Shown here piece after piece: positions 27,133 to 27,158 of a DNA stretch of 27,158 nucleotides (within the stretch, counting starts at the first letter, position 1; each line of letters starts with the position of its first letter). This DNA comes from JACDAN01 sp046714355 (GTDB lineage Bacteria; Actinomycetota; Thermoleophilia; Gaiellales; Gaiellaceae): positions 1 through 27,158 of the forward strand of contig JBKKAR010000206.1 in assembly GCA_046714355.1 (NCBI GenBank), in the 5' to 3' direction. A model generated the notes under the pieces. That model was given only the letters and a program-made list of their open reading frames with translations, did no database searches and was not told the DNA's origin. The position numbers were made by a program, and so were the translations under genes.

Positions 27133-27158
27133 GGGTCCGCAGAGGAGGGCTGTGGACA

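Overview
The window is a dense, GC-rich bacterial chromosome segment of housekeeping genes. The combination of DnaE2/ImuC-type polymerase, a pgeF-yggS-sepF-yggT-DivIVA division cluster, the non-mevalonate genes dxr and ispG, a MurA with Asp at the catalytic Cys position, and many GTG/TTG (apparently also CTG) starts points to Actinomycetota. I would guess class Thermoleophilia (Gaiellales or Solirubrobacterales); that placement is inference. I see no phage, insertion sequence, CRISPR array, tRNA or rRNA.

Layout. 1-5 kb: the 3' end of dnaE2 (imuC), a secreted metalloprotease-like gene on the minus strand, a small hypothetical gene divergent from an EEP-family hydrolase and a class-V aminotransferase, then a minus-strand HD/VOC pair. 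5-8 kb: murA, convergent with a secreted subtilisin. 8-11.5 kb: a HisB-like protein lacking most catalytic metal ligands, ridA, and a large DHH-CBS-CBS-nucleotidyltransferase fusion. 11.5-16.5 kb: pgeF, yggS, sepF, yggT, a DivIVA-like gene, a DUF167 gene, a DksA/TraR zinc-finger gene, lspA and an RluD-type pseudouridine synthase. 16.5-23.5 kb: rpsB-tsf-pyrH-frr, then uppS-cdsA-dxr-rseP; most genes in this run overlap by 4-11 nt. 23.7-26.9 kb: ispG-proS and a small XRE regulator. The right end holds a minus-strand hypothetical gene and DnaA-box-like sequences.

How it fits together. The second half combines translation (S2, EF-Ts, ribosome recycling factor, ProRS), pyrimidine nucleotide supply (UMP kinase), isoprenoid and envelope lipid synthesis (Dxr, IspG, UppS, CdsA), lipoprotein and membrane proteolysis (LspA, RseP) and division (SepF, YggT, DivIVA). 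MurA supplies the first committed step of peptidoglycan synthesis.

Most interesting signals: (1) a HisB-fold protein without the HHxxED motif, directly coupled to ridA; (2) two divergent gene pairs whose start codons lie about 20 bp apart around a palindromic heptamer TACG(A/C)TA, readable as overlapping -10 elements on both strands, within a wider pattern of leaderless-looking operon heads; (3) three genes whose conserved N-termini are recovered only from CTG starts; (4) an 84-nt two-stem structured element between frr and uppS; (5) a roughly 65-residue insertion in the RseP-like protease and the loss of the TDFV motif in EF-Ts.
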